In this document: positions 11,601 through 23,600 of the stretch, one piece after another
Numbering within the stretch: position 1 is the stretch's first letter
Layout of the letters: every line of letters begins with the position of its first letter
Origin: Incurvaria masculella
Taxonomy: Eukaryota > Arthropoda > Insecta > Lepidoptera > Incurvariidae
Direction of reading: 5' to 3'
Assembly (NCBI GenBank): GCA_946894095.1
Contig: OX335644.1
Coordinates: forward strand, 19,511,595 to 19,575,594
DNA length: 64,000 nucleotides
Translations under genes and position numbers: made by a program
Notes under the pieces: model-generated
Told to the model about the DNA's origin: nothing
Database searches by the model: none
What the model saw: only the letters and a program-made list of their open reading frames with translations

Positions 11601-11904
11601 TGAAATTTTCAGAGTGTGTATTTATTTTGCCGCTATAACAACAAATAAGTAACATCAAAAATAATAAAAATTAAAGGCCCATACAAAAAACGTGATTTTT
11701 TGGTGTTTATGGTACGGAACCCTTCGTGTGCGAGTCCGACTCGCACTTGACTGGTTTTTTGGATCCATGACAATTTGAAAAATAATGCAATCCTTGTCTT
11801 CAGGTTACACGGGCCCGTGGGTGAACTCGGAGGTGCTGGCCGCCGCTCTGTCGGTGGTCATCGCGTACACGGCACTGCGACAGAAGAGCAAACTACTAGC
11901 GTAG
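8694..11904 (+). CDS. SSR4: Translocon-associated protein subunit delta (TRAP-delta, SSR4)
   Basis: Four exons: 8694-8755, 9370-9550, 11088-11244 and 11804-11904, all GT-AG and in phase, giving 166 aa (human about 173). Exon 1 encodes a signal peptide (MASRMLLLLALIGAAAA) followed by ETC. Exons 2-3 encode the luminal beta-sandwich domain (AYIAEFTLTC, YALYAEVDGE, VSWTEEIAKARSG, ILDEEGWGALRRA). Exon 4 begins SYTGPWVNSE and gives the single transmembrane helix, then a short basic cytosolic tail ending KSKLLA. The TRAP complex sits beside Sec61 in the ER membrane and assists translocation of some secretory proteins. Intron 2 carries a LINE remnant and a TTAA MITE, and intron 3 a palindromic repeat. 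The start is the only ATG that yields the signal peptide. Confidence 0.95.
8970..9130 (-). repeat. MITE family T, complete copy in SSR4 intron 1
   Basis: Inverted relative to the copies at 7415 and 18189: starts aagggccgagtgcacgaaag and ends gcaatcggggcta. The imperfect terminal inverted repeats both contain TGCACGAA-like blocks. The element is flanked by TA on both sides, which fits a Tc1/mariner-type TA target. Confidence 0.75.
9718..10135 (+). mobile_element. 5'-truncated LINE fragment (end of CR1/L2-like reverse transcriptase)
   Basis: Encodes the C-terminal end of a non-LTR reverse transcriptase: VQRRATKMI, then LGLSTLEERRQRGDLIETYKIL, VVDSWNKLPEEVISAETVNGFK and KNRLDKHLK. The frame stays open for about 135 codons to TAA near 10132. 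An A- and T-rich microsatellite-like tail (aataataataaac) follows. It is a 5'-truncated insertion within SSR4 intron 2 and has no bearing on the host protein. Confidence 0.8.
10317..10694 (+). repeat. TTAA MITE family 2, full copy in SSR4 intron 2
   Basis: Ends are approximately taagatacggcccgtaagc (left) and gcttacgggcccaccttaa (right). The interior is itself an imperfect inverted repeat containing gatttgcttgatatttgg and its complement. Related copies occur at 24113-24310 and 62961-63415. It contains no ORF. Confidence 0.75.
11479..11760 (+). repeat. Dispersed palindromic repeat family P (GGGTTCCGTACCC ... GACTCGCAC), copy 1
   Basis: Starts tttttagggttccgtaccca and ends with gtgcgagtccgactcgcac followed by ttgactggttttt. 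The 19-base block gtgcgagtccgactcgcac is palindromic. Copies lie at 21268-21570 (plus) and 29959-30239 (minus), with a degraded piece at 23693-23842. I associate such sequences with a very abundant lepidopteran repeat. It has no coding capacity. Confidence 0.85.
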
Positions 11905-14637
11905 TCCCCGGAGCTGCTGGAGCACCCCAGCGTGGCTGTGATCGCGGGGTCAAGACATTCCCCCTCAGTCTGACGTTAGGTTTTAGAATCAACTGCTGTT
12001 CAGACGGAGACAATGATCAAGTCTCAAGTTTATTGTAATTTATTGAATTATATTTGTGATTTTTTAAACGTTGGTTTTTTTTGCATCAAATCTAAAACCG
12101 TTCCTACAAAGCGTGATTTTGAATAGTTGCATCCACAGAATATAATACTGGTACTTCGTACTAGAAGGCCAACTCTAGTGGCAGCTGAGAGGATGTTAGC
12201 GGTAATGACGGAAAATTTAGCCATCTTGGAAATAATATGTCAAAAACACACAGTCGTTGACAGTTTACTTCAATATTCAAGGTCACGAAGAACGATCACA
12301 CTATCAATACAACAAATATCATCACTTTGGGCATATGCCTCATAATGGCGGTACACAACATGTAACTCAATGAGAATAACTAGGAATCAATTAAAGGAGC
12401 GGTTCATTTCTCTTTCATCGCCAACAGTTTTCATTACAGAAGCCCACTGAAGTTCGGCCAGATTAGCTCACTTCACGTCAAAGAGTTTGTTAGCAAACGT
12501 CCCGCACAGATTAATTCGTCCGGCAGACATTTAACTTCGTGGTTCCATCACAAATTATATGCACTTACATCATAGAATAAAGATTCAATTCATCTAGGCC
12601 TATATTCTAAACTCACCCCTTTTCGCTAAGTTGCGGCCATTGGTATAATCGCAATAGACAAAAGATGCTCTCGAAGCTGCGATGGATGCTTTTCATCCAC
12701 TTCAACGTAGCCTAGAGAAGATCTTGGCACTCACCTTGATCCTTCAGGAATGCATTGTTGAGGTATTTTCATGTCAGTATGTGTGATATTAGACATCATG
12801 TCCAGTTCCATTAAAAAATAGGGCATTAAATAAAATTCAACATTACAAAAAAATATATATTTTATTCGTGTAACCTACTTAGGTTCGGTTAGGCTAACTT
12901 AAAACAAAAGATGTACAAATCAATATCGCTTTACATATATCACGCAAAATTTAATTCTATCTTCATAAAAAAATCTGGACAAGTGTGTGACTCACAAACC
13001 GACAGTTGAGGAGGTCTACTCGGGAAGTGAGAACGAAAAGTTCTCACAACGTATACCTGCGAGAAGCTGTCATTTACATTTGTTCAATATAGGGTTTGAC
13101 AGCTACTCGCCGGTATTCATTGGGAGAACTTCTTGTGTACGCTTCATGTGCATACGCTGTACTGTGAATGTAGATAGTTCATCCATCACAGGATTTTTTT
13201 ATGTGACCTAACTAGACATGAACATTTTAGATTTTGTCCCATTCCTTGTCAAATTGAAATGTGAAAGTTCTTGTCGAATTTCATAATTATAGGTCAATGG
13301 GCAGTATCTCATACGCGCTTAGTTTTCACCGAGTGCTGTTTTATTTTAATCGACACTTAAAGGGCCTTTATTACTAAAGTCCCGACTACTAAAGGCCCCT
13401 CAGTCAAAGGTTATGTGCCTATTAAGCTAATCAGCTCATGGTGAAATAGACCTCAAGAGCCATATTTTTTGATAGCAGTGACTTAGTAGCTCGATTTTCT
13501 ATTCCAAGCGTTCCTGAGGAAAGGACGTCTTGACGGACACACTGGCGGACGAGAAAGTGAGCCCTGTTTTTTCTTTTGACAAGCAGAACCTTAAAAACAG
13601 TCCCGTAATGTTCCGTTGCATCAAGTCGGGAGTTACTCAACCTAACCCAAGAGATCCAAGCCCCTTGTCCGACTTGTCACCTAGATTGTAGTTCATGCCA
13701 AACCGATCAACTAGCACTTTCAAATGTATGGAGAATTGAAGAGCACGCACAGTGGGCGTTAAGCGAACTAACATTTGCTAGTCTGAGTTTGATTTGACAG
13801 CTTTCGTATCATCGCCATAAATACGTTGACGTTGCCGTTTATACAAATCGGTATTATGAGTTTGATTTTCACAGTTCAAAGTAAAACCACAGAACAAATA
13901 GGAAATCGTCGGAAAATTACATGACAAAAAAAACCTTGCAACGTAAATGAGTTCACAGATTGATGTAAAAAATATTGTAGCGGGGAACCCATGGACTCTG
14001 TGTGTCTTTACATTCTAACCCTGGTACCAATAAACCCAGATGATCCTCTGAATATTTATACAATGTTTTGTCGGTTTGCATTGACATGCAGTTTCGTATT
14101 CGAGAGAAAGGGATAAAACATAACCATTCAGAGGATCATCTGGGTTTATTAGTAACATGGTAAGAATGTAAAGACACACAGAGTCGACTGACCGATGAGA
14201 CCAAAACTGAGTCATACAAAATGTTCTGACATTTCTTATTTTAGGCAAAAACATCTCAAGTCCCCATGATCTGATCAAAACAGAATCTGTAGTAGTGTAT
14301 GTTTCAAGTTTAACTTTGAAATTAGTAAAAATAAGAAATATGGTCGACAAGGAATCAGGGGATTTATTTGCCAAACAAAAAAGTGTATTCGTCCGGGTCA
14401 TAACGCCCGTTCACCTCAAAATCTACAAACACACAAGTCACCGTGGCTTCAACACGTGCTCAAGTCGTACCTACTCGTTTACTCAACGCAGTGGTGATGG
14501 TAAACAAAGGGTCACCCTATCCACCTCACTAGTCACATCGGGGCAGGGTAGTTCACAACTTATGTCCCTATGCAGCGGTCACAGTAAACAATGGGTCACC
14601 CTGCACAGGGCACCAGTCCCGTCGGGTATAGGGTGTC
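11905..14637. other. SSR4 3' flank and EIF2B2 3' flank
   Basis: The 3' UTR of SSR4 begins at 11905. An AATAAA at 12576-12581 is a candidate polyadenylation signal, though a nearer variant signal cannot be excluded. From about 12600 to 13990 I recognise nothing beyond scattered short ORFs. The 3' UTR of EIF2B2 (minus strand) lies just below 14638. A hairpin MITE occupies 13994-14185. Confidence 0.45.
13994..14185. repeat. Hairpin MITE with ~60-bp inverted arms
   Basis: The left arm begins gactctgtgtgtctttacat and ends ggatgatcctctgaat-like. The right arm is its near-perfect reverse complement, ending ctttacattc-complement and gagtc. The loop is about 70 bp. Likely a non-autonomous DNA transposon, and it would form a stable stem in RNA or single-stranded DNA. 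Confidence 0.8.
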
Positions 14638-17600
14638 TCACAACTCGTAGTCGGTTGAGTCGTACAGTTCAGACATCATCCGGTACACATAGGACGGTGA
14701 GTTGCCGCCCCTGGAACAGAACACAGAACACAAATCACCTAAGATTACTATAGAATAGTGCGAGCATCATATATCAGTTTCAGTATCATAATAGCTCAGG
14801 GGTGGGTGGACTTGCCTTCCATTCTAGATTTCAAATATAACATATTAACAAAATGTTAAGTTATTTCATCACTACATAGTATCTAACAAGAACAAAGTCA
14901 CTTTCTCTGTCCCTATATCCCTATATCCCCATGTATGCTTAAATCTTTAAAACTAAGCAACGGATTTGGATGCGGTTTTTTAATACATAGTGATCGAAGA
15001 GGAAGGTTTATATGTATAATAACATCCATTAAATCGTGGAGAAATACTGTTAATTTTGAGGTTTCCAATGTGATGTCGTAAAAAAAATCATTTTTTCCGC
15101 TAACATTACAAACGCAGGCTGAAGCCTACGAGATTTATCAAAATAATTTACTAAGTATTGTACACACTGATAAGGTCTACAGAAAACTCCGCGATGGTAT
15201 ATGTCTATCTCTTATGGATATCCCACAATATTTTTTTTTGTCATTTACTTTTTACAACAAATTATGGCTAATTTTCGAAGCGATTTTAACCAATACAGCA
15301 TTAATCCTTATCCAATTAAATACCTTAAATACATTGTTGATTTAATATAGATCTATATGGCCCTTTACAGCATATGATTTAAATAAATATTTTCGAAGAT
15401 ATTGGTGCCTATAAATAATGCGTCGGAGGCCGCGGTTCTCCCTGTAGCACTTTGAATTTAGCAGCGATTGGTTGCGTTTATTATCGGAGCTCTCTAATAT
15501 CTAATAATCATCTAATAATGATATTATGATATTATACCCGGGCAAAGCCGGGACGGGCTGTTAGTTGTAAATAAAAAATATATTATTATATACTCTAGCA
15601 GCTACAAGGTGATGCATGCACACTGTCTATTTTTTTATTAAGTGTGCATTATACTTTTATATTTTATTTTAATGTATTCTGAAATGTGAACTGCAACGCC
15701 ATCTGTGGACTTTTATTATTCCTATTCAACACTGGTATGACGTTAGCAATCTATCCCTTTCACTATGCCCCGGGGTGAACTAGACCTAGCTCCAGGCGGT
15801 TACGGGCACTCACAGGTTGGTGACGAGCAGCGTGACCAGGTCCGGCGGCACGTAGTCGTAGAGCGGCACGTACACGTGCGCCTCGTGCACGAGCGCGCCC
15901 GTCCTGCGACACGCCACACAGCGCGCGTCAGTGATGACCTCACATGCCTCACAGTCCACGTCAATGGGAAAGAAAACACGAAGCATATCGTAGATGTCGC
16001 ATGAGCGACCTCAAGTGCGTCGGTGGAAAGCGGTGGTTCCGTACCGCTGAAGGCCGGGAGGACTGGAGGAAAATGGGGGAGGCGTATGTCCAGCAGTGGA
16101 CGCAAACACGCTGACTGACTGACTGACTGAGCGACTTCACCTTAAAAACGTCAAAACTGTCATTCCTGTCAAGTTTTATTTACGAGTTTTTAGATGAATG
16201 ATGTACTCCACGATGCAGTTAGAATAAGGTTTGAAAGAAAATAAGAGGTTTTGTTTGTCTACAAACAAATTTTAATGCTATTGACCAGCACAAAGTTTGA
16301 TCTGAAATATTATAGGTTATGTTTTTGAGATATATTCTTCTTCGATTAGCATAATTTGGAACAATTTACTTTCGGAACATCGTCGAAAAAATTGAGTCAT
16401 TGCAATTACATAGATTGACTAAATAACATTTTAAAATCTATTCTGTTTTATTTTGTATGGTATCTGATAGCTTTGATAGATCCTTTAGGCCAGGTCGAAT
16501 AGACGCCACCCGTCGTGATAAATAAGCCATTTTCTTCCCCATTACAACCCAAGGTAGTGACCTTTAATTCTGTGAGGCATTTTTAACGATTTTTCGATCC
16601 CCCTCCCCCCTTGGTGAGATGCCGTGAGATTTTGCTCAATCCGCTCCCACCCTGATCCTCCTAATCACACGTGAGATTTTTCAAAATGCATATTTTTGTG
16701 GCAATACATTATTCTGTACTTGATTGCGTTGGATTTATTCAAACAGGTCGTTCTTCACATAAAGATTCACGAGGGACACCTTGAAAAGCATGTTTTACTA
16801 AATTATTAGCCCAATACACCACATTCCCAAAGGAATTAGGTACCATACCGGGACCTTCCCTTTATGAGCACGGCTAGATTGAACTGGACGGAAAAGACGG
16901 ACAAGTTTTCATTGCCCCTTTGACCATCTTTTTATCCAATGTGATGGTACCAACCCGGGTGGGCTTCTCTCAATTTTACACGGTTTCTTGCGAAAAAATT
17001 AATTACGTGATATTTGCTGATGCCCCCCATCACCTCACGTGAGATTGGGTGAGAACTGGCTCGACCCCCCCCCCCTCTCCCCCTAATCGCTTCACGTAAT
17101 TAATGGACGACCCAAACCCTTCACACCATGCACCTCGGTAATACCTCACCATTCACACTACGCACATCAGTGGAGATCCCACTCATCACGACGCATGTGG
17201 GTGATAACCTCACTTGTATGTGCGTCGCAACGTTCGCAGGTACTCACTCGTAGGGCAGCGCACTCTCCGGACTGACGAGCGTGTTGAACTCGTCCTGCTC
17301 GTGCGAGCAGCGGTGCACCGGGCACAGCTTGTACAGCGGCGCCAGCACGATCACCTGTGCACGCGCAGACGCGCGCAATCGTGAGGAGGATCAATCAAAT
17401 TGAATTGACCTTTGTAATCAGTGAGCAAGGAGGACAGGGGTGGAGGTTGAAACTCAATCGTATGGCGGCAGCGTATATAGTAATAATAATAACAATAATA
17501 ACGGCGTGTCAAGACCACCACCTATTGTTCGAAGCGTGGCTCACGTCATACAATCTCTAATTTTGGTTCTTAGTCTAATGTAGACGTTCCTAATTTTTTG

Positions 17601-20600
17601 TGACCATCTGATTCCCAGGACACTTCTTTATAATGTCTAATTGTAGTTGGTGAATCAACAAATCTACAAAAAATCTAATAATTGACAATATACAAGCATG
17701 TCGCCTGTATGTTTAGATCATAAAACTAACAATCGCAACAGATTTCAACTTTTGAAAATGGATCCTAAAACTAGAATTGTCAATCTATATTATATGCTAA
17801 CAATTTATAGCAAGATTTATTAAAAATTCATATACTTATACTGTTGTCAACTTTAAAATGATGATTTTTACCAATTTTGTAGAGATAAATTTGCATGTTA
17901 TTTGTATGCAATGTAAAAAACGTGGTACACAATATATCCATTAAAGAAAATCAGACATATCACGCTATAAATGTACGTCTTATTTCACTTGAATCATTGT
18001 CAACAAAGTCTAAGCTTATAAAATAATACAATATTAACGATGCAAAAAAAATGTCGCTACTTGACTGCACAAGTAACGTGTGCTAAAAGATCAATGTCAG
18101 CCGAATATTCAGGCGACGATTTAAAAAAGGTGGTTACCTAACTCCTACCCTTAATGGTCATTGGCGCTTTGCATGCATTTTCGCGATTTAGCCCCGGTTG
18201 CACGAAGAGACGGCTGAGTTAATCAATGTTTAAACACGTCACTTTTAGTGATCCGCATAGAGTTCCTTCCATACTGTCCACACAAAGTGACGTGTTTGAT
18301 CAGACGTTGACCTTGATTTTAATTTTTTGTCCTTTCGTGCACTCGGCCCTTAGACTTTTGGCCAGCCCTCCCGTACAGCTTGCCACACCGTGCGCCGCCC
18401 TCTCTTTGTATTGCACTCTCAATGATTCTAAGGCAGTTTGGGGGGTACTCACTGGCACACTGTAGTGTTTGGCGGCGAGTGCGACCGTATGAGCGCCGGC
18501 CTGCGCACGCAGCCCGCCGCTCGCCAGCACCGACTGAGTGCTCATTATCACCTGAAGACAACCGTTACATTGCGATAATTATATGTATTTAATGGATACT
18601 ACATTTTTGTTGTTTCTTTAATTTGATGTTATGCAACATCTACATCGAAATCAGCGCCATCTAGTGGTAGATAGGGGAAGCATTGTATCGATTAGTATGC
18701 AATCTAGAAATTGGCTGACGTAATTGTCGGGATAGTTCAGCAGTAGAGCAGTGGACATATAATCCAAAGGTCGCAGGTTTGATTCCTGTTTCATACTAAT
18801 ATCCAGACCACTAACATTTCTGATCATTTTGAAGGCCTTTCTTTATTTGACTGGACTGGGGCTAATACCAGACAATATTAGCCCAACATACCTCATGGGA
18901 GCTAGGTACCATTCCTGGACCTTTCTTTTATTGCAAAACTACATTGAATTGCATGGAAAACACAAACAATTTTCATTGCCGATTCAACCATCATTCATTC
19001 AATGCGATGGTACCAACCCGGGTGGTATTAACCCTACCGCCTAGTCAGTGAGGACCTACAGTTTAACGTGGAATTTGAACAACAAATGAAGAATCCCTTA
19101 GGCGGCTCTTTTGACATGCACAGGAAGAAATGCAGTGCGCCCAATCGTATTATTTTTATGTTCCGGAACCTTGGCTATTATCGGCTCCCAAATCATCGCC
19201 AGTAGCGGCAGAATCGATAAATCCAATTCAGATTTAAAATGTGCGTGGTGAAAAAACTGCACTCAAGTTAACTTTTCATAACACTGTCATGTTTTATTTT
19301 ATATTCTGACAATTATCAACATATTTAATTAACTTATTAAGTAATTCAATTTGTAAATGTTAATTCAATACTATGCACATCATGTAATGTAACAATGAGA
19401 TTTTAACTGTAATTTTAGCCTCTTGCCATGGAATAGATCTTAGGCTGAGATAAATAGTCGTAACAAAAACTAAGGCTAACGAAAAGTAGTACTTTGTGAC
19501 GTCACTTTGAAACATTTTGTATGGACGAAATCTCAAAGTAATGAAAATTGACGTCACAAAGTACTACTTTTCGTTAGTCTTAGTTTCTGTTACGACTATT
19601 TATCTCAGCCTTAAAGGCTCCAAGTGTTACTTTAGTGTCCCAAAGGCTAAATAATACACAATACGAGTACAAAAACAATGGGAGAAGTGAGGCACCTTGT
19701 TGACGCGCGACATGACCGCCATGATGGCGCAGTCATCGATCACCGTCACCTCGATCTTCGCCTTAGCGAGGCTCACCGCCATCTGGTGGCTCTGAAACAC
19801 AACACACGCATCATCGACACAACGGTTATAGCTGAATTTCGAAACGCACCCCTAACGCTGCAGCGCTACACATTATAAAGCAAGGCGGATGCATCTGAAT
19901 TAAGTTGGACCAACGAAAGCACTTAACATTTCTATGTATTTAATGGAATGTCCTACAATGTCCGCAACGCAGGTAAAGCGTTAAATTAATGTATGTTGAT
20001 ATATTCTTAAACACGGTGTTAGGCATTGATTACGGGAGGAGGGACTGTAGGGGAATTCCAAATTATGGGTATACAGCCCCATACTTGCCCCATCTTGTGG
20101 GCATTAGAGGCCTACAGAGATGGCGGTAAAGAGCTCAGAGGAAATTGGGGGGCGTTGAAGTTGTTTAGGGGGTGATGGCTGATTTTTCTAATATTTTTTA
20201 GTCCCTACTTTAACCTAAAATAAAAAGCTACCTACTACAGTCCATCAATTATTTTGCTAAGTATTATTGATAAAGTTTCGTTTAATTGCCCTCATAAGAA
20301 CTTGGAAATAACAAAATTAGATTTATTAAAGTAAAAATTGCGATTGTGATTTCTAAGATGTGGTAAAGCTAAACATTTTGGGGGGCGCTGGAAAAAAATA
20401 GATTCTTAAAATGGGTGGTAGACAAAGTTGAGAGCTCTTTGTCTTAGACTCTGGTCTAAGGGTCTAAGGACTTCGAGGAAACAATAACCACACTGTGAAC
20501 AGTATTAAAATACAATACAATGACAAGAGTATGTTTGTGCAGGCTATACGACTTTCCCTTCGCTGTTTATTATACAGCGCTCCCAGTGACCAACCGTTAG

Positions 20601-23600
20601 GTTATGCAAATGGAGACACTATTCCCGCTGGACGCCCGAAAACGTTCAAGCGGGGACCACAGCACCGTAGGTCTTCGGTAAGTCTTGCCGCCTCCGCATA
20701 TTGCATTGGTACTCTTGAGGGCGAGTGCCACGTGGAGGAAGTCCACTCCCTATTCTCCAGACAGGTACCGGAGCTGTAAAGCACACTCACCGCCCGCAAC
20801 TGAAGCTGTTAACGGTTCAATCCACTCTCTTGACGACAGGTAAGCTGACTAACAATGACAACATGAGACGTCTCTGTCCTTTTTTTCTCTGTGGTTACGT
20901 CAGTCAACGTCGGCAATATGACACTTTTCCCTATTCTTCTATTCTGTGGCCACGAAAGTCGTCGTTGGCAACGGCTCACCTTGACGCGGTCAACGCCGGG
21001 CGCCATGATGAGGTGGAAGTTGCGCGTGCGCGCGGCGCGCCGCAGGAACCGCTCCACGAGCCGCGACGCGCCGTACGTCAGGATGAGCTCGTTCGCGTGG
21101 ATGTGCTCCGGCGCCTGCGATGCTATGTTCTCCGCGCTGCACACGCCGAACATTCAACGGTTCAAACCACAAATGGCTTTTCACTTTAAAGTCACGCCGC
21201 ATCCCAGGTGCCAGCGCGACATAGGACACACTTTCGCATCTTCTAGCATAACAGCTTAAAAAACAGACTTTTTAGGGTTCCGTACCCAAAGGGTGAAAAC
21301 GGAACCCTATTACTAAGCCTTCGCCGTCCGTCCGTCCGCCCGTCTGTCACAGGGCTGTATCTCATAAAACCGTAATAGGTAGGCAGCTGAAATTTTTCAA
21401 ACATTGTGTATTTATTTAGCCGCCATAACAACAAATCAGGTAAAATTATAAAATTAATAAAAATTAAAGGGGGGGCCTTTACAAAAAACGTGATTCTTTT
21501 GTGTTAACTTTTGTACGATGGTACGGAACCCTTCGTGTGCGAGTCCGACTTGCACTTAGCCGGTTTTTTTGTATGTTTAATCATGCGATCAGTCTTTTGA
21601 CTATGAGCAGATGTGATTTGTGCTTTTCAGTTGGCATGAAGAGTAGGATTTCCCAGTGGAGATCTATCTATTATTTATTTTTGGAATTTTAGTAGCTATG
21701 GCGCCGTTTGAGGCGGTCAACTGTATCTGGTATTGTTAGCTTTGCAGCCAGTGGATTGTGGTGTGTTTTCAATTGAATCTGGTATTTCTCAAAATAAGAC
21801 TGAAAAACCCCAATCCACTGGCTGTAAATCAAGACGCACAAAAAAAAAGAAAGTCCTCCAATGGTAGGTCACTATCCGGAGGGAAATGCGTACATTGCAA
21901 AGATCACAGAGATAGCGAATACAGTGAATACTTGTGTTCCGAATTGATATCACTGCCCATAGCCACATTCGCACGATATCAAATCGGAGCGAATTTGAGC
22001 AGACATATGTGTCAGAGCCTAAACTACCTCGAAAATGCCTTGTTAGTCTCGAGAGTGGTTATTTCATTCCTAGAATTGTCTAACTAGACTAACAAACGGC
22101 GAAAGACCTTCGTTATTTCAGAATACAAGTGCATACAATCAGAGAACTAATTATCTATTAATTCCTTGTTGTGGTTGAACCAGAACACCACCAGCTTATC
22201 CATAATTGTACAAATAGATGTTACTTATAACAAAGAAAGAAAAGGAAGAAAATTTGTTTTAAAAAAGAAAAAAACATAAAACTAATAACAGTAGTACAAT
22301 TGCACATTAAACTATTTAAACGATAATACAAAACAAAAAATTACAAATGTTGTAGAAATAAACAGAAAAAAGTAAAAAAGATAAGCATGAGATGTGCAAT
22401 CTTAAAATGATAACATAATTATTGTTGTTATGTGAATGGGTTAGGAGGCTCAGCCAGTAATTGCCGGTGAAGCAGTACACTTCACAGGCGGCGCTGTTTT
22501 TCAGCCACCACCCTATACGTATATTAAGGTTTAAAAAGGAGAAATAATTCGTTGCACCCGGCACGTACAGGCGTATCTAATTTTTATTAAATTGTAATAG
22601 AGTTGAAAAGTGATAGTTTCTCTGTTTTCTTTCATATGTTAGTGAATATACTGCAAATGATGCTGTAAAAAATAACCTGGTTTAAACATAAATAATAGAG
22701 CAAATAAATAATATATGTATTCTATTTATCTATATAAAAGCTATAATTTTGAGATACGCCTGTATGTCCCGAGTGCGACGAATTATTTTCGTGTCACCGA
22801 TAGTGCTGTGACGAGGCTACGTATTGCGAGACATAAAGTTAAAGTGCGAAACAGTAACAAATACAAACAACAAATAGTACTGATTTCAGATTGAAAGCAA
22901 AACCCACCTGGCCTCCAGCTCCGTCTTGAACTCGCCGATGTGGTCGACGACGGCGCCGCGCACGTCCGCCCGCTCCAGGTGCACCGAGCGGCGCGCCGCC
23001 GCCGCGCGCACCAGCTGCTGCAGTGAGGCGCCCGCCTGCCCGTCCGTGCTCGCCGACAGCTGCCGACAGTGACACAGCCTGCTAGAGCACTCAACTTCCA
23101 TGTCTAAAAAATATTTTTTTTTTGTACATTTTTCAAAACTATTACGCCTTCTTGAAAAATTTTCAAAAACGGCTAGACTTAAAAAGTTCTATTAAAATAT
23201 AGAACCTCTTACATAATTTTACTCGAATTGGTTAAAAAATGTGACCTGTAGAGGAGAACAGCCAGACATACGAAAGCATTTTTGCCCAATCTTGAAACAG
23301 AGAGCTACGCTCGATAAAAAAAACATTGTAAGTGTAAGGTTACCTCGTTGGCTGCATGGTGCTCCTCTCGTATGATGCGCAGCACGCGGCGTGCCATGTT
23401 AGCGGGTACACCCTCTTGTGGCAATGCCTCCAGCAACTGCCGGCCCGCGCTGCGCACTCGCAACAGCAGTTCCCTAATCACAAATACTAATGAACGAGCG
23501 GCTCATACCTTAGTGACGCAGGAACTTGCCTTGCATGGCAGAGGTATGGGTTACAATCAATCATTGGATGAAATTATAGATGAAGCGGCAATAAAAAAAT

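Noticed and set aside
18727..18793. tRNA-like sequence
   Set aside because: It has A and B boxes but no cloverleaf, and it is followed by the repeated SINE body.
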